Positions 15,001-30,000 of a DNA stretch of 64,000 nt are shown piece by piece (the first letter of the stretch is position 1; every line of letters starts with the position of its first letter). Source of the stretch: Takifugu bimaculatus (Eukaryota; Chordata; Actinopteri; Tetraodontiformes; Tetraodontidae); assembly GCA_004026145.2 (NCBI GenBank), contig CP034994.1, positions 9,817,025 through 9,881,024 on the forward strand, written 5' to 3'. The position numbers and the translations under genes are program-made. The notes under the pieces are model-generated. The model did no database searches. It saw only the letters and a list, made by a program, of their open reading frames with translations, and was not told the origin of the DNA.

Positions 15001-18000
15001 CTTGCTGTTTTGTGGAGGTTGCTGGTTCTGATTCAGTGTAGCAGATCATGTTCAAATGTTTATAAAATGTAATTTTTTTATATGACTTTAAATAATAGAG
15101 ACCACAACTATTTACATAAATGCCTCATATCACTGCAACAGGCGTGGCCTTTTTTTTTTTTGAAAGCCGCTGCGTAATCATGTGGTCTGGCCATAGCAGG
15201 AGTCTGGCTCACTTTTGTAACAGAAGCTCCAGTTTGTTGTTTAACACGGACGCTCCTCAAAAACAGAATAAAAGACTGTAAGACCTGCGAGCTGGTTTCC
15301 TTGTTCCAACGGCTGTAGAGTGTGAAAGCGGGATCAGCTGATTAGCTCTCGGATTCTGCATCCCCTTCATCAGGATGCAAGCCAAACCTGTGTCAAGATC
15401 TGGTCAGCAGGACTATTATTAATCCTCCTCCCTGCACAGCCACAAAAGTTTACCACAACCAAATTATATGTCTTAGCCCTTCTTGCTCCCGAAGGCATAT
15501 GAAATCCACATTTGGGCTGCCAGATTAGAAATCAGCCAGCGAGTTGACATTTTTTGATTTCCCCTTCAGCATCTGGGGAATCTGTGCGGTCTGCACGGGG
15601 CGGCTGCAACTCCCAGACACCCTATTAGTTAATAAAACCTCAATAAAACAAACAATCTGCCAGACAAACCACTGACGGGGAATGAGTGACAGGAAAGACG
15701 GGAAACGCGTCAGAAAGTCTTGGCGAGCAGAGGAAACCGCACACAGGCATCATGTCTGTCTGGCAACGTGATCCATAAATGAGGGCGATTCCAATTACTT
15801 ATTACAATAACAATTACTCTCTTCCTAATTATTAGGCAGATAATATGCAAACAAAGGAGTTCCAGCCAAACGTTTGAACCCAACAGGGGACATTTTGGAA
15901 GAATAGAATTCTGTTCTGGTGAAGTGAATGAGAACTAGCTCCGTGCTCTTTTATCACTGGATCACTCAGCAGTATTCTTCTTCTCTGTGTTTCGGGGTTA
16001 TTTTGTGCTCTCAGTCAGTTCTGCTTAATGTCTGACCTCAGGCTTTATTTTTTTTTAAATGCTACGCTGGTTGTGGGTGTTCGCACTTTATTTATCTCTC
16101 ACCTGTCTCGCTGTTTTCTTCTCTCTCTGCAGCTGAAAAACTATTCTGGGAATATTAGTGTCAGCAGAGAGTTTATGGATGTTCTTTCCCTGTCCTTTAA
16201 TCGTGCACGCCCACACACACACACAAACACTCTCACACACACACACACACTACGCACACACTATTTGACACGTTTCCGCAGACTTTAGAGAGTCAGATCC
16301 TGCTTCAGCGTTGGATTATTGACTCAAAGAGCCACTGAATGCAGTCGGGTCTATTTGTGCACCCAGTTCCTGTTCACATATCAAGGCAGCAGTCATCATG
16401 TGGAAGCGTTCACACTGTTAGCACCATAAATCATAAACACTCACAAATAGCATACAGATGCAGACATGCTCAGGAGTTTAATCATCTGAAGAGTTGGCTA
16501 GAGAGAAAGAGAGAGATGCAGCTTATAATACAAACAGAAAGCTGTACAAACATCCACACAGCCAGCATGCATGCGCCACATGTGTCTACACTCTGGTAGA
16601 CTGCAACACGCGCGCACATCCGTAACATAAACACGGTGTGTTCTTATTTCGGGTGGTCTGTTCATTCATGCTGGTGTCTTCTGATGGATGTTGCTGTGCT
16701 CTGCCTTTAGCTGTGGAGAATTGGGGTTTCTGAACGCTGCATGTGGGGCAGTCGCGACAAACCGCGCAAGCATAGTGGTGTTGTGTGACTGTCGAGGTGA
16801 GAAGCGTCTTCCTCCGGATGTCAGATCTGCAGGCTTCACTTCCGGATATTTGTAGCTTCTTCAGATTCCACTAATGAATCAGACATGATGTTCTGCAGAA
16901 GATATCCTTCAGCTATCTTCCTTAATGCTACTGTGTGAGAGCATCATGGGTAATTGTGCCCAGTCCTTCTGGAAACACCCACTCAGTGGAGCGTACAGAC
17001 AGGATTTACTGGCCAGATATGGAGACTGAGTTTAGTCAAAAACCACAACATCACTGACATGAAATGCACAGAAAAGCAAAGAAACGGAAGCAGTGAAATA
17101 GAGTACTGAATCGCTGTACACTGCACAGCATTTAGTACGTAACTTCATAACAGCCATATAAAGGATATTTGAAGAATCATTCGAGCATTAAGGCCACCAC
17201 AAAGCACAAACATGTATCTGGCTGTCCCGCTCTTCCAGCTTGCAGCACTAACTACCATCGCTCTGTCTGTCAAGACCTGCAGTGCTCATACTAACTAGCA
17301 GAAGCCTCGCATCACAGCGACACAGCTGCACACTTTGTGGAACATTTATCTGCATGGCTGCATGACAGGTAACACTTTTGCCTTGAAATGTCACCTCCCC
17401 CTCCCTTTTTCTTTAGCTTAGATGGAGACCTGCTGCCTTCAATCTGTTGTGAAGATTTGATAAATTGGTCTTTTTATTCTCTCGCACAATAATCCTCATT
17501 TTATCGTCACCTCCAGTGGGTTTCGCTTTATTTGTTAATTCAAGAGGTGAATTTTTATCATTCACAGTCTGACATGCATGAAAATGTCCTGGGATAGGAT
17601 TTAATGCAGATATCAATATTTGAAATCACATACATAGATTTGGCACTGTAACAGTTTTACAATAAATAAGACAATTCTTACTCTAAAGACAATTTTACCA
17701 CTAAGTAACAACCAAATTAGACGTTATGGTACATCATAGCATTTCTTATTTTCATGTACAATATCATATGTCAGCTATGCATATGCGTGAAGGTCACACC
17801 TAATGCGGTGATGGGGATGTATCATCGACATCATCAGATCAGGTTTTTTTTGTTAAGTTGAAGGCAAATGCTGCGTGAATCACGTTCAAGAGAGCTAAAG
17901 TGGTCTTTTCAATGTGTGTGTGTGTGTGGGTGTGCGCGTGCATGCAGGGGAGAGGAGTGTCCCGTCCCAGGCCGCGCCACAGCTCTTCCCCAATGGTAAA

Positions 18001-21000
18001 TATGTGCTCCTCTGACTCCTCTCATTGGTGGGTGTGGGACGTAGAGGACGCTAACCAGTCAGGCACTGATCAGGAGTTCCCCACAGGGGCATCATTCTTC
18101 TCAACCCTTTTCTTGAAGTCCTCATCACCACCACCACCACCACATCCTTCCTCTTTCTCCTGTGAATGCCCTCTCATTAACACAATAGCCCAAATATTAT
18201 GTACAATTCTACCATATGTGGCTCATTTGACCTCACACATGATTGCTTTGCCATTAGTCATATCACAGTTGCCTCCTGCTGGGAAAGTCTCCAATCAGCA
18301 GGGGAAAGGAGCGTCCCTGCGTGATCCAGCCATGAAACATCACAGAGCCGTGCAAACTATTTGCTTCTATTTGTGTTTTGTGTGGAATCAAGCTTGCGCT
18401 GATCCACGGTGTTCCCAAACGGAATCATTAGGGCCTGTTTGCTTTGCTGCGGGAGTTTATGACATGGCTGTGATTCAGCAGCGCTCAGTAGGAAAGATAA
18501 ATGCCGGATTCCTTTTTTCATGCTCACATAGTCATGTTTCTTGAAACGGATCAAATTACCGGTGTCACATTTCAGTTCAGTTCCCTCTTTTAAAGATAAA
18601 ACTACTTTCACTGCATTTTTTTGTAAAAATGTATGAGGAAAAGGAGAGATTGAAATGTTATATTTACTCCAGGTGGTAAACATAGCCCAAAAGCCTGTTT
18701 TAAATACTTTCCCTACAGTATAAAGGTTATGTTTGGAAACTGATGTCCTTGTTTCTGTCCTACATTCTCAGAAGAAGATACACCAGCACAAATCTACACG
18801 TATATTTGGCATCCTCCATCATCATTTTGGTGTTGGATTTGCTGTTAGCGTACCAAAGCCTGTGGTTTCCTTCCACATTAGCACCTCTAGAGAACATTAA
18901 CACTATTCCCACTTGCTCTTTTATTGGTTGTGTTATTGAGAGAGCATTCACCTCGCTGCTTTGGAGCAGCTTTTGTCTGATAACCAATAGTGTGACTTTA
19001 TTACAGCTGCATGTTTTTCTTTTTGCATTTTCTCGCTCCGTTACTTTGTCTTTCCTCTTCTCAACTCTGCTCTCCTGTTGACATTTTGTTTGTGGTGATC
19101 ATAAAAGTTTGATGACGTGCAGCATCGAGGCTGCATGCCACACTTTTGATATACTGTCAAAAAGCGCCAAAGCTAGAAATCCAGCGGCTTCTGTTTAAAG
19201 ATGGAGTCTGAGCCGTAGAGGCTCGGCGTCAGACCAAACACTGACGCATCAGCTCGGAGAGTATTTACAAAAGTCTGCTGGATCTTACTGTAATTGTGGG
19301 CCCTCGTCTCGTTTACCGTACGAGGCATGTAAACGCTCACGCCAGAGGTCGTGTCTGCGCTGTCTTCACAACATCATCATGTCAGGGATGCGTCTTTGCT
19401 CTCTTAACACATCATCATTACATTTGGGCTGAGATGCTGCCTGACCCAGCTTTTTCAGAGCAAGTCCTGACACTGTCTGCCAAATGTCTCCGCTAACACT
19501 TTGCAATTAAGCAAAGCCACAGCGACGCACGCTCGAGCCTGGTTGGGGGCCAGGACATGAACTGGAAGCCCCCCCACTACACCTCACCCTGCCAAACAGG
19601 ACATCATGTGCCGTCATTCAGTTACAGAAGATTATAGAGGATAACTCTGACATCAGGGTTGGATTAAACAAATCAACTCCCTTGAGTTTAACTCCTTTTT
19701 TGGGTGTTAAGGATAAAACAGTGTAGCGTAGTGCTCAAAATTATACAACAATGTCTTTGATATCCAGTATGACGTCTGATAAAAGTAGCAGAAAATGAGA
19801 ATGTTGCTTTTAATGATCTTTAAAGTGGTGATTATTGCATGATTTCTGTCAAACGTGTATCAGTGGTCCTTTGGAAACACCAAAGCAAAATCCTCCTGAG
19901 AGCTGGAACAGCCAAACTTTTCAGTCTCAGCCACTCTGGCAAACGTCTGGTCTGCTCCGACTTGTGAAGGTGTGCTGTAACATCCTAATTGTGTTGCATT
20001 TAAACCCAAAATAAGTAAATAACACACTGACATCAACTGGTGAAAACTCCAGACAGAATTTAACTGCATCCACAGATGAATTCAGGGGCTCTTATGAGCT
20101 CTTAACTAGGCATAATTGCCTATAAGCTGGATAGTAACACTGCAGAGCATCATTTGTAATCTCTTACTTTAGAATTGTTCTTTGTTGGCCATGTTGTAAC
20201 CTGTCATAACTGTGTGAATGCATCATCCTTCAGCAGTAATCTCATTTGAGCAGGTGTCCTCAAAATTGCCAAAATAAAACAATAAAAGATCACCGAGCAC
20301 CTGCTTTAATATACAGCAGCACAGTTAGCTTGTCGTTTTTCAAAGCTGCGTTATGGCTGCTGCAGGCGTGGCAGCTCCAGACTGGAGAGAGAAGGAAGGG
20401 CGTGGATGTATTCTCTCTTTACTGCCACCTGAGCGCTGCCAGGACTGTGCCAGCGTGAAGTCCTGGAGCAGCCCGGCTGTGCCAGCCAGCATCCCCACAG
20501 CCCATTAGAGAGAAATGATGAGCTCTGTGTACGACCACTGGCCTCCCCGCCACTTCCAGTAATAGATCCAGGTCACAAAAGTGGTCCTTATCTGCTTTTT
20601 CTGAAGTGTGTGAGCCTTCTTTTTCCCCCCTCTAAGGCTGCCAAAAACTGTTAAAGCTCACTGCTCTGAGAGCAAATTTCTCCTCCACTGTTTCTGAAAA
20701 TGAAAGTCTCGGTGAAATTTGTCACTGTCTGGAGAAGAGACCTCGGGTGTCCTGTCCTGACAGACTTCCTCCCCTTTTCAAAGGACTCTATCCAGCACAG
20801 GGCCCAGGTTGAAATTGCTTTTTTTTATCCCCTAAATGACTGGAAGGTTGTTTTGTTCCCCCCAAAACAGACAGAAATTGGTGGTTGTGTCCCTAGGTAG
20901 TCAGACCCCGGCCCTTGCACTGTGCTGCGGCACAGAGGGCTGTTTATCTTGGTCTAGGAGAAACAAACATGCTAACCCTTTTCATCATTTTAATATACGT

Positions 21001-24000
21001 ATATATACAAGTTAAGAATTCTATCTTCCATCTGTATCCTTTTATAATTCAGTGTCTTATTTCCTGCTGCATCCGTGACTGCTCTTTATTTCTGTACCAC
21101 TCTAAAAACCTGGTCTGCTTCCTTTTTCTTGCTGCCGTTAGCCTGAAAAATGAATGTTGACTGTTACCGTGCTTCTTTTCTCCTCCTTTTTTGACGTAAC
21201 ACCGGTGTGCATGTATGCCGTTTCTGTAGGAAGAAATAAATGGGCCAAGGTGGCATCGGTGGTGTAAATTTCCACAGGGTTTGTCTGACTGTGAGTGCCT
21301 GTTTCCCTGCAGAGACCTGCGCGGTGAACAACGGCGGCTGTGACAGCACGTGTCACGACTCGGTCACAGGAGTGCGCTGCAGCTGTCCTGTCGGCTTCAC
21401 TCTGCAGCCGGACCGCAAAACCTGCAAAGGTAAAAGCATCGCCCCCGAATTGATCTGCTTCCCGCTGTATTATCAGACAAATGTGAGCTTCCATAGCGTT
21501 AGCTTCTTTTCCAACTCGACTCTTAAAGCCTTTGTTCTGTATGCGCTTCAGCGCTCTAAAGTTACAGTGTCTGCGTCTGCACTTCCTTCAGTTTTGGGGT
21601 TGCATATTTTAAGTATTAGTTTGTCATTCCATCAGTATTCTTGGCAGTCTGTGCACTAGATTACTATCATCATCCTTCCTGAGCTTTTGCAGTGCGCTGA
21701 AATCAAACGACCAGAACACTGAGGCATTTTTTATTCATTACGTGTAATAAATTCTATTCCAAACTTTACGATCAATGTGAGAAATATATTGTGTGAGCAC
21801 GCAAACGCTGGTGCAGTCCACGTGGACGACTTTCTGTCTTTCTTTAACTCTAAGCATGAGTGCAGGGAAGCCGAAGCTTATTACACATCTGTGTATATCA
21901 GTGGGATTTTCTATTAATGTGACAATATGTAGAATATTCCTTATTAATTTATCTGTTTTGACGTTGATGTAATTTCCATCCATGAACAGTGAGAAACACT
22001 GGGAAGAGGAGTTCCAGTACATCTCATGACATGAAAAGATAATGGTAAAGCACAAGAGCTCTGGTGATTCCCCCCTAATTACATGTGGAATCTGTCATCT
22101 GTCACAGCATCAGCGCTGTGTGTGTGCTGATAATTAATTTGGTCTGAGGGGAAACGCGTGGAAATGAAACCCAGGGGCAGGGAGGACTTGGCCCGACGGC
22201 AGGGATGGCGCGAGGCGCAGGCAGTTCTCTCCCAGTTCGGTCAGTTTATTTCAACCAGATGATGAAGGCTACCTCGAGGGACAGGCGCCTCATTTGTGAT
22301 GATGACTCAGAATCAATCAGAAGCGTTGCCAAGGCGAAAAAGCATCAAAGGAAGTTGTGAACGCTGGTTATTGATTGGATGTATGGGCCGCCCAAATAAA
22401 GAGCTGAGTCACAGCGGTGGGATGGAGACGGACAACAGTGACTCCGAGGCCTTGCTGCTGAGAGGCTTTGCGGTGCGAGAGCTGCATCCCATTACAGACA
22501 ACACACTCTGGCTTTTGCTCTTCCCAGCGCCAGGAAGGAAATCCCTGAAGCTCATTTCCAGTTTATGCAAAACCATCATGGCAAAACAGATTCATTCCAA
22601 TTTAATTAGTTCAGTGCCGTTTACGGCTCGGCCTCACTCCTAAATGATTCCTCTCTACGTGTGTGCGTGTGCGTGCTTTTCGCTGTGCAATTAACTTGGT
22701 ATGGTTTCATTTCTGTTTTAAAGATATTGACGAGTGCCGTCTCAACAACGGCGGTTGCGATCACGTGTGTCGGAATACGGTGGGCAGCTTCGAGTGCAGC
22801 TGCAAAAAAGGCTACAAGCTGCTGACCAACGAGAGGACTTGTCAGGGTAGGTATCCCTCCTACATACGCTAATACATTCAGTGAACAGAATGCTCCTTTC
22901 AGCGCACAGAGGAGCCACAGCAGGCTCCTCTGGCGCGCCTGTCTGTTGTATGTGATGGTAGCCGTTGCCCAGCAGGAGCTGGAAGGACTGGCTGCAGCAC
23001 AAATAAAGAGTCCGCCATAGTTGGACACAGGTGTGTGGAATTAGAGGTCCAGCTCTCAACTCTCTGGTTCTCAAATGAGCCGCAGCAGAAACATCTGGGT
23101 GGAGCTGTGGAGCCACCCTCTCTCTCCCAGTGGAAAAACAGATGACATGCTATTTTATTAATTCCCTTTTTCCCCCATTGATGCGGTCAGTCCGCATCCA
23201 GCCTGCTGCTCTTTAGTGTCAGGCACTGAGGTCAGAAACTCTGCTCTCAATCACACATGGAGTACGTAAACATATTATGTGGTGAGTGAAAATTTAGTGT
23301 CCTTGTGCTTCGCGGCCGCTTTCCTGTCACATTTTATTTTTTTCCCCGTGCAGCACAATGCACAAAGGACAGTAGACCACAGCTCGTTGTGTTGTCCGTG
23401 GCACCATTCCTCCACCAACTCAGCCATGTGCTGTTTGGGTGCAGCGGGACGGCCGTGGAACAGTACCGTCCTTGTTTGGTGCTGTGTGTTTTGTCTGGAG
23501 AGGAGGGTTGTGATAAAGTTCACCTCCTGTTGAGTGAGGTGTTGCCAGGCTCCACACGCCCGAGTCGGTTTTCTCTTCTTCTGCTCTCCTTTTTTTTTGC
23601 CTTCCTCCACTATGAGAGAGTGCTCAGTGCAGAGCAAAACTGACTCCTCTGATTCTGGGCGGGCATGATTATGAAATTCTGTGATTACAGGTAAAAAGAT
23701 GGATATAGAAAATCACAGCAGGCTGAAGAGAGCACTCAGGAATTCACAGAAACTCACAATAGCTCTTCTGGTGTGGATACAGTTTCTCTGGGCCCTGGAA
23801 CAGTTTTAGCATGTCTGATGGCCACCAGGGGGCGTTTTAGCCTTTTAATCACATTATGTCCAATATCTTTATCTCATTGTGCACTTTTAAACTTTCCCAA
23901 GACAAATGTGTTCCTGAGCCATTGTTTTAATGATAAGACGATTCAGTTGTATAAACTCATCCTGTCTCTGTCAAAGCAGAGCAGATTAAAGAGATTACCA

Positions 24001-27000
24001 CAGTTTAGGTATAAGGTGCGAGATGGGACGTCAGTTACACTTTAAAGACGTTTGCTTTCTGCACAAGGTGTTGAGATGTGTAAACTGAACTCTGAGGTTA
24101 TCTCGGTTTAAATAGTCACGCTGTTTCCTTGCTGTCAGTGGACCATGGGCCATCATCAGGATGGGGCATGTCTGCTGAACCCCTGCCAGCATTCCACCAC
24201 CCTCAACACCCTCCACAGGCTCCATATCATCTCCTTTACACTCCTAATCCATATGGGGGCACTCAGGGAGATGTTCAACTGATGCCATGTTTTCTTTAGA
24301 GGCAATGTCCAACGAAAGAAGGCTGATCTGTTTTGTTTTAGCACAGCGGCATTCCCCAACTCCACTTTTCTCCCCATTAAACATCCCCACACGATGCTGA
24401 GTTCTTCACCTCTTCTCACTGGTAAATAAGGGTGGAGGTATCTGTACTCAGCTGCCTTCACACACCTTTAATGCAGCACTAACACAGATCGTGATCGGAA
24501 AAGATCCCTGCCGTCCATCGTGCTGATTTAGATTCAGCGTGCGTTTTTCTGACACTGGTGTCTGCAAAAGTCATCAGTGTCATAGCAACATCAACAGTTT
24601 TGTATTATTGTAGTTGGGAATGAGCAATATGTGCATGCAATAAAGCCTGATGGGATGTTGTTTGGGGTTTTCCTGCAGGGGTTATGAAGAATTCACAATG
24701 TAAATGACTTATTCACCCGAGCTAGGTGTGACACGTCTCTTCTCCCTGTGGAATATTGATGCGCTGACAGCGGCGAGGCGTATGTGTTGTGTTAATACCC
24801 CCATGTCACGCGGATATCCAGCACTTTATGATTACGGTTGCAAAATCCAAGGTTATCATACGCTTTCTCATATGTCAAATATGACAGTTAATGACAGTCA
24901 GGTTAACCGTGCGTCGCCCTACATGTTGCGCTCGTGTGCTATGACACAAAACTTCTCTATTTAGGTCTTTCTGCTACACGGGCGAGCTGGTGGCAGCGGC
25001 CGCTGCTTCCTGATGTTCTCGCTCTCCGATACGGAGGCTTAGAGTATAATCACAGGAAACTGTCATTTAAGGTGCATTTAAATGCCACAATTATTTTTAA
25101 ACACATGGTGTTTATCTGAGCCTCAAAACAATGAGACGTCTGACACTTGTGCAGTTAAGAAGAGAAAGTTGGCATGATTGGCAGCTTCTAGCGGGAGCAG
25201 TGGAAGTGGCAGTCGCTCCTATTATCAGACAAAGAGCAGACTTTGTTTTGACTCCTGCTGTGGCAGCTTGTTATTTCACATAGCCATTGAAATTTCAATT
25301 TCTGTGCCTCGAAATGGTAAAAGTATGTACACCGGGAGGTTGACCACTGCAGCAGGTAACAAACAAGAGACGACTTCCTTTCAAAAGCACCCCCCCCCCC
25401 CCCGCTTCATCACCCACAGCCAGTCGCAGCCAACAGGAAATACAAAAGAGGACAGCGGGGAAAATGTGCCACTTTTCGGAATTGGTGCTGTTTTTCTGAG
25501 CGTGTGTGTCTCTCTCTTTACGCAGACATCGACGAGTGCTCCTTTGACCGCACCTGCGACCATTTCTGTGTCAACTCTGCTGGAAGCTTCCAGTGCCTGT
25601 GCCATAAAGGCTACGTCCTCTACGGGCTCGCACACTGTGGAGGTGAGCGTGGACGGGCAGCCGCCACCAGCATTTTATTTTTTTCCTTTGTATTTAATGT
25701 TCACCTTTGTGACAATCCTACTCCTTGTAATAGTAATTTAGGTCAAAATTATTCATAATATTGGACAAATATCAGCACAATGGCCAAACTTTGCTGATGC
25801 AAAATTCATACATTGAATGCATGACAGTTGGGTTTCTGGGCGAAGTTTGAATGCGTTTTGTTTGTGTGGTTTTGGCCAATATTAGACCTGTGATGTCATC
25901 GTGCTAGCTGCCGTGCCGCTGTGCTCCAACGCTGATGAGCTTTGCGGGTCTGCGGTTTCTTAATGTAATATTTGGAGCTCACCTTGACCTGAGCTGTCTC
26001 AGATGGGGATTATCATAGAGCATTTATTTACAATTAAATTCTCACTTTTTTTTTCCAGAGAAATAAGGAAAGTGGCCTTTTGTGCAGCACGCACATACAT
26101 CTGGCATACAACCAGCAAGGCAAAGCGCCTGCATGCACCTGCACTCTCAGACTTAATGAATGACTGATGGCTTCCCTTTCTCAGGCTAATTTTTAGGTCT
26201 TTCTAAGTAGATTTTCAAATGAGCTGAAACAGGTTTCCTGCCTGGAAGGCAGGAAATAGATTTAAGAACTTCTGATATTAAAAAAAAACAGTGTTTCTTC
26301 TGTAGTTAATGGGCTAAAACATGAAATGCTGGAGTAATGGTCCTGGGTGAAGCTTGACCATGTTGATCCAACGGTAACAGGAAGCTTCTGAACGTACCCT
26401 GGTGTAGTTGGATCGTAGCGACAGCCTTCAGTATCAGGAGGAGGTGTGCGGGGGCAGGTCTGAGCTGCCCGGCGGGTGCAACGAGGCCCGGCAGAGCCCA
26501 TCAGGATGATGCAGTGCTCCTTTGATGGAGTGCGTATCACCACTTAGAATCTGCTGCTGTCTCCAGCGCCTCCAGGCCAAAAGAAAGCTCCAGAAGAGAT
26601 GATCGGATGGAGAGAGGTGGTGCATGTGCGCTGAAGTACACAGCTTAGCAGGCATTTGTTCTGTCTTCCATCCGTAGTTTGACAAGTCCACTGATCAGGA
26701 ATGCTGTAAGAAAATGTTGAATGAGGAATGTTGCCAACAACACTGGAACGGAGGCTCCGCTGCGCGAGCTAAAACACAGAAACTTAAAGATAACAGCAAC
26801 ACTGGCCCTTTAGTCCATCACGACTCGGCCGTAAACGTCACTGTTTTGACGTCCATAAAACACATAAATGACACCGGGGCTGTGTCGTGTTCCTGGGTCG
26901 TGTTATATCCCACAGCGCAACATTTATTTTTCGGTCCATCTTTTATGGTCACAACTACACACGCCGTATTTCACAAGGGTCTCTGAGGTTCACGGGGTCC

Positions 27001-30000
27001 ATTCTCTACAAGAGGAAGCTGTATTGGCTGTCAGTTCAGGTAATAAAAGAACAAGAATTGGATTTGTAATGCTTTTTACTCACATGATGGACTGTGATGA
27101 GGCCACACTGAGCGTCTGAGAGGAGAGACGATGGCCTGGCGCGCTCCATTGTTGAGCCGTCCTGTGATGAATGATTTCCCCTCACTTTTCATCGGCGCTG
27201 TCACAAATGTTAGATAACCCCGGAGATTTACGGCGCTCCCAACTGGACTGTCTCACAGGCCGGCCGCAGCCAAGGTTATGTTGTTCCCTGTGCGCTTCAT
27301 CAACAGAAATATAGCTGCCAAACAATCCAGAAAGCTCCAGTGTTTAACTATAGACTCACCCTAGACAAACCCAATTAGGTCAGCGACCGGCTGTCAGGCA
27401 TTGTGCAAAAACCTGTCAGCATTCCTCCCAAGTGAGAATATATCCAGCAATTCACTCTTTGGGCTAGCTAAACAACCAGCAACCTTTTTGCTTATCTGAG
27501 AGGAAACTCGCCCCTGAGCGGTTGTGGCTAAATACTTGAATTAACTAAATTTGATCCTGCCGTTATTTGAAAATGCTTTCAGAGTTCAGCTCAATAAGCC
27601 GAAACCGTGCGGGCGTTTTGAGCCGTCGAGGGGAAATTCTTCCCAAAAAACACCGAGATGTTTGGACTGTGAGTCTTTGATAAATAAACCCAGAAGAGAG
27701 ATTAAAATTTAGCATAACATTTCCATGAACTCTGCAACCGTTCCTGAAATTCATCTCCATTACACAAAGCAAGTGTTTAGTCTGAACGTCGGTTTGTCTT
27801 CTTTTACTGCACCCTTTTCTATTTTGACTCATCTTTGGCGAGACAAAGGTCGGGAACGCATCTATCTGGTTACATTTCAAGTTGGGGAGGAACAAAGAAA
27901 TCAAAGCAGCGTTTGTTGGCGGACGAGCTCCGCTTGCGTCAGATATTCATTATACTTCTTTGTCCTTTAAATTGGGTGCTTTGATGCAGAGGATAAGCAG
28001 CACATCAGTGTTTTTAAACAGCTCTGGATGCACATCGGCAGAGCGCCGCTGATGAAGTCACCTTCTGCAGGCAGCTCAGAGGCACGCGGCCCCTTTTTTA
28101 TTCGTGGTGAATAATGGAACAGCACTAGAAAGAGCATTTTGTATCAGCAGGCCAGATCATCAATCACTGCCATTATCTCCTCCTTTCCCGAGGTCCCCGT
28201 CTGCGGCATCCTCGGCTCCACTCGCTGAGCTCATTTTGGGTTTAGCGTCAAAGGCAGCAGCCTGCATCTGGATGCCTGATGCTTTCGGCGGCTCTCTCAG
28301 CTCCGCGCTCGTCGCTATGATTTCCTCTTCGCCACAAGTCTCACCCGCTCAAGAGCGGAGAAGTTTTGACCATGAAATTGAATGTGGCAACATCAAGAAA
28401 AGAGACCGAAATTCTGTTTACGGACCAAAACTTAAATCTTCCCAGAACGTGAGGGGATGAAACGAAGTCCCAGAACTTCCACATTCCTTGAAAACTTCCT
28501 CCGCTCTTTTCTTCAGCAGAATTGAATCCAGATTTTTCCACCAGCATTGTTTTTCTGTTTTTTAACAGTTAGACATTTGCGTTAGATGATAACAGGATTG
28601 AATTCAAGGAATTCGCTTGGGAGTTATTCCACCAAACATCTCTTCTTCGTTCATAGATATTGATGAATGCAGCATAAATCGTGGAGGCTGTAAATACGGA
28701 TGCATCAACTCTCTGGGCAGCTATGAGTGTACCTGTCCACCAGGGTTCAAGCTGCACTGGAACCGGAAAGACTGCGTCGGTATGTAGCAGCACTGCCCCC
28801 CTGTGGCCAATAATGGAAATCACAACGCTGTTGTCCACGCCAGTGTGACTAAAGATAATATTTTAAAAGTACAATGAAATAGGACTTCTTGAACAAAGTC
28901 CATTTCTTTATTATCAATCATAGTATTTTAAGAACAAAAACCATTTTGATTCTGTGTTTTGTGTTTTCCTCAGAGCTGGTGAAATGTCCTCCTGGACTCG
29001 TGGCTCCGAAGGCCACACTGACCTGCAACAAGACAGGAAAGAAGGAGAGCTGTTCCCTCACCTGCGCCTCCAAGGCTCACTACCTGGCAGGTAGGCCACC
29101 CACAGTCAGAATGAACCTTCTACATCCCAAATCCTTTTAACTCAAAGCTACAAATGCCGTCTGTGTGTCCAGAGTCTGACAACAGCTACTCTGTCAGTTG
29201 TGGCATCCCCATCCTCCGAGGAAAATCTCCAGCAAGGCTCAATTCGAGCAGCAGCCAGTCCTGCATAGGTCTGCTTCCCTCCAGATTCCTATTATTAGAT
29301 CTAAAGTACTCTCCGTGTGCTCTGATGGGCAGGTGATGTGCTTCCACCCACTGTGCTGTGTTTGTCTGTAGAGACTCTGGCCCCGCCAGTCAAGCAGACG
29401 GCTTCTTTCAAGATTAAAAATGCCAAATGTCACCTGCACCCGAAGTTGAGTGGCAGGACAGAAGACAGAGGACGGACACTCGGTCCAGGTGTGTGTAGCG
29501 TGGATTGGAAGGACAAGAAGAGTGAATTGAAGCGGAGGTTGTTTTTTTTTAAAACCTTTAAATCTGTTAAATAATGGTTTTTGTCGCCCGCAGGAAGTGC
29601 CCAGCCCTGCAGCAACTGCCTGGTGACATTTGTCAACCTTAAATGTGACTCCTCAAAGAAAGCCAAAGGGCGGCGCGCTCGCAACCCCTCCAACAAAGAG
29701 GTGACGCGCATCACGTTGGAGCTGGAGGCTGAGGTCAAACCTGGAGACACCACAGGTCACTGCCGACATTTCCCACATCAAATTCCCTGTTGTTGCTCGC
29801 CGTTTTGGCGCCGACCCGGATTGTCCACTGAATTGTTTCATGTGGTTCTGACCAGGAAGCTGCAATCTGAGTTGCCTCAGACAGCGCATGGAGAAGCAGG
29901 TGAAAACTTACATCAAAGCGCTGAAGAAGTCCATCAATCAAGAGCGTTTTCTGATCCGAGTCGCCGGGCTGGAATACGAGGTGGCTCAAAAACTCCCCCA

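Larger units (their letters stand above)
14081..21312 (+). other. scube3: scube3 intron between EGF5 and EGF6, 7.2 kb
   Basis: No exon supported. It holds a compound CA repeat near 16210-16250, a GT repeat near 17913-17940 and a CAC triplet run at 18125-18143. A 214-codon open frame at 17900-18544 starts in the GT repeat and has no recognisable motif. Confidence 0.65.

Noticed and set aside
17900..18544. 214-codon open frame on the plus strand in a scube3 intron
   Set aside because: Begins in a GT repeat, has low-complexity Ser/Pro runs and no recognisable domain. The position is between two well-supported EGF exons.
22621..23116. Overlapping minus-strand frames opposite EGF7
   Set aside because: Antisense shadows of a Cys-rich exon; no splice or domain support.
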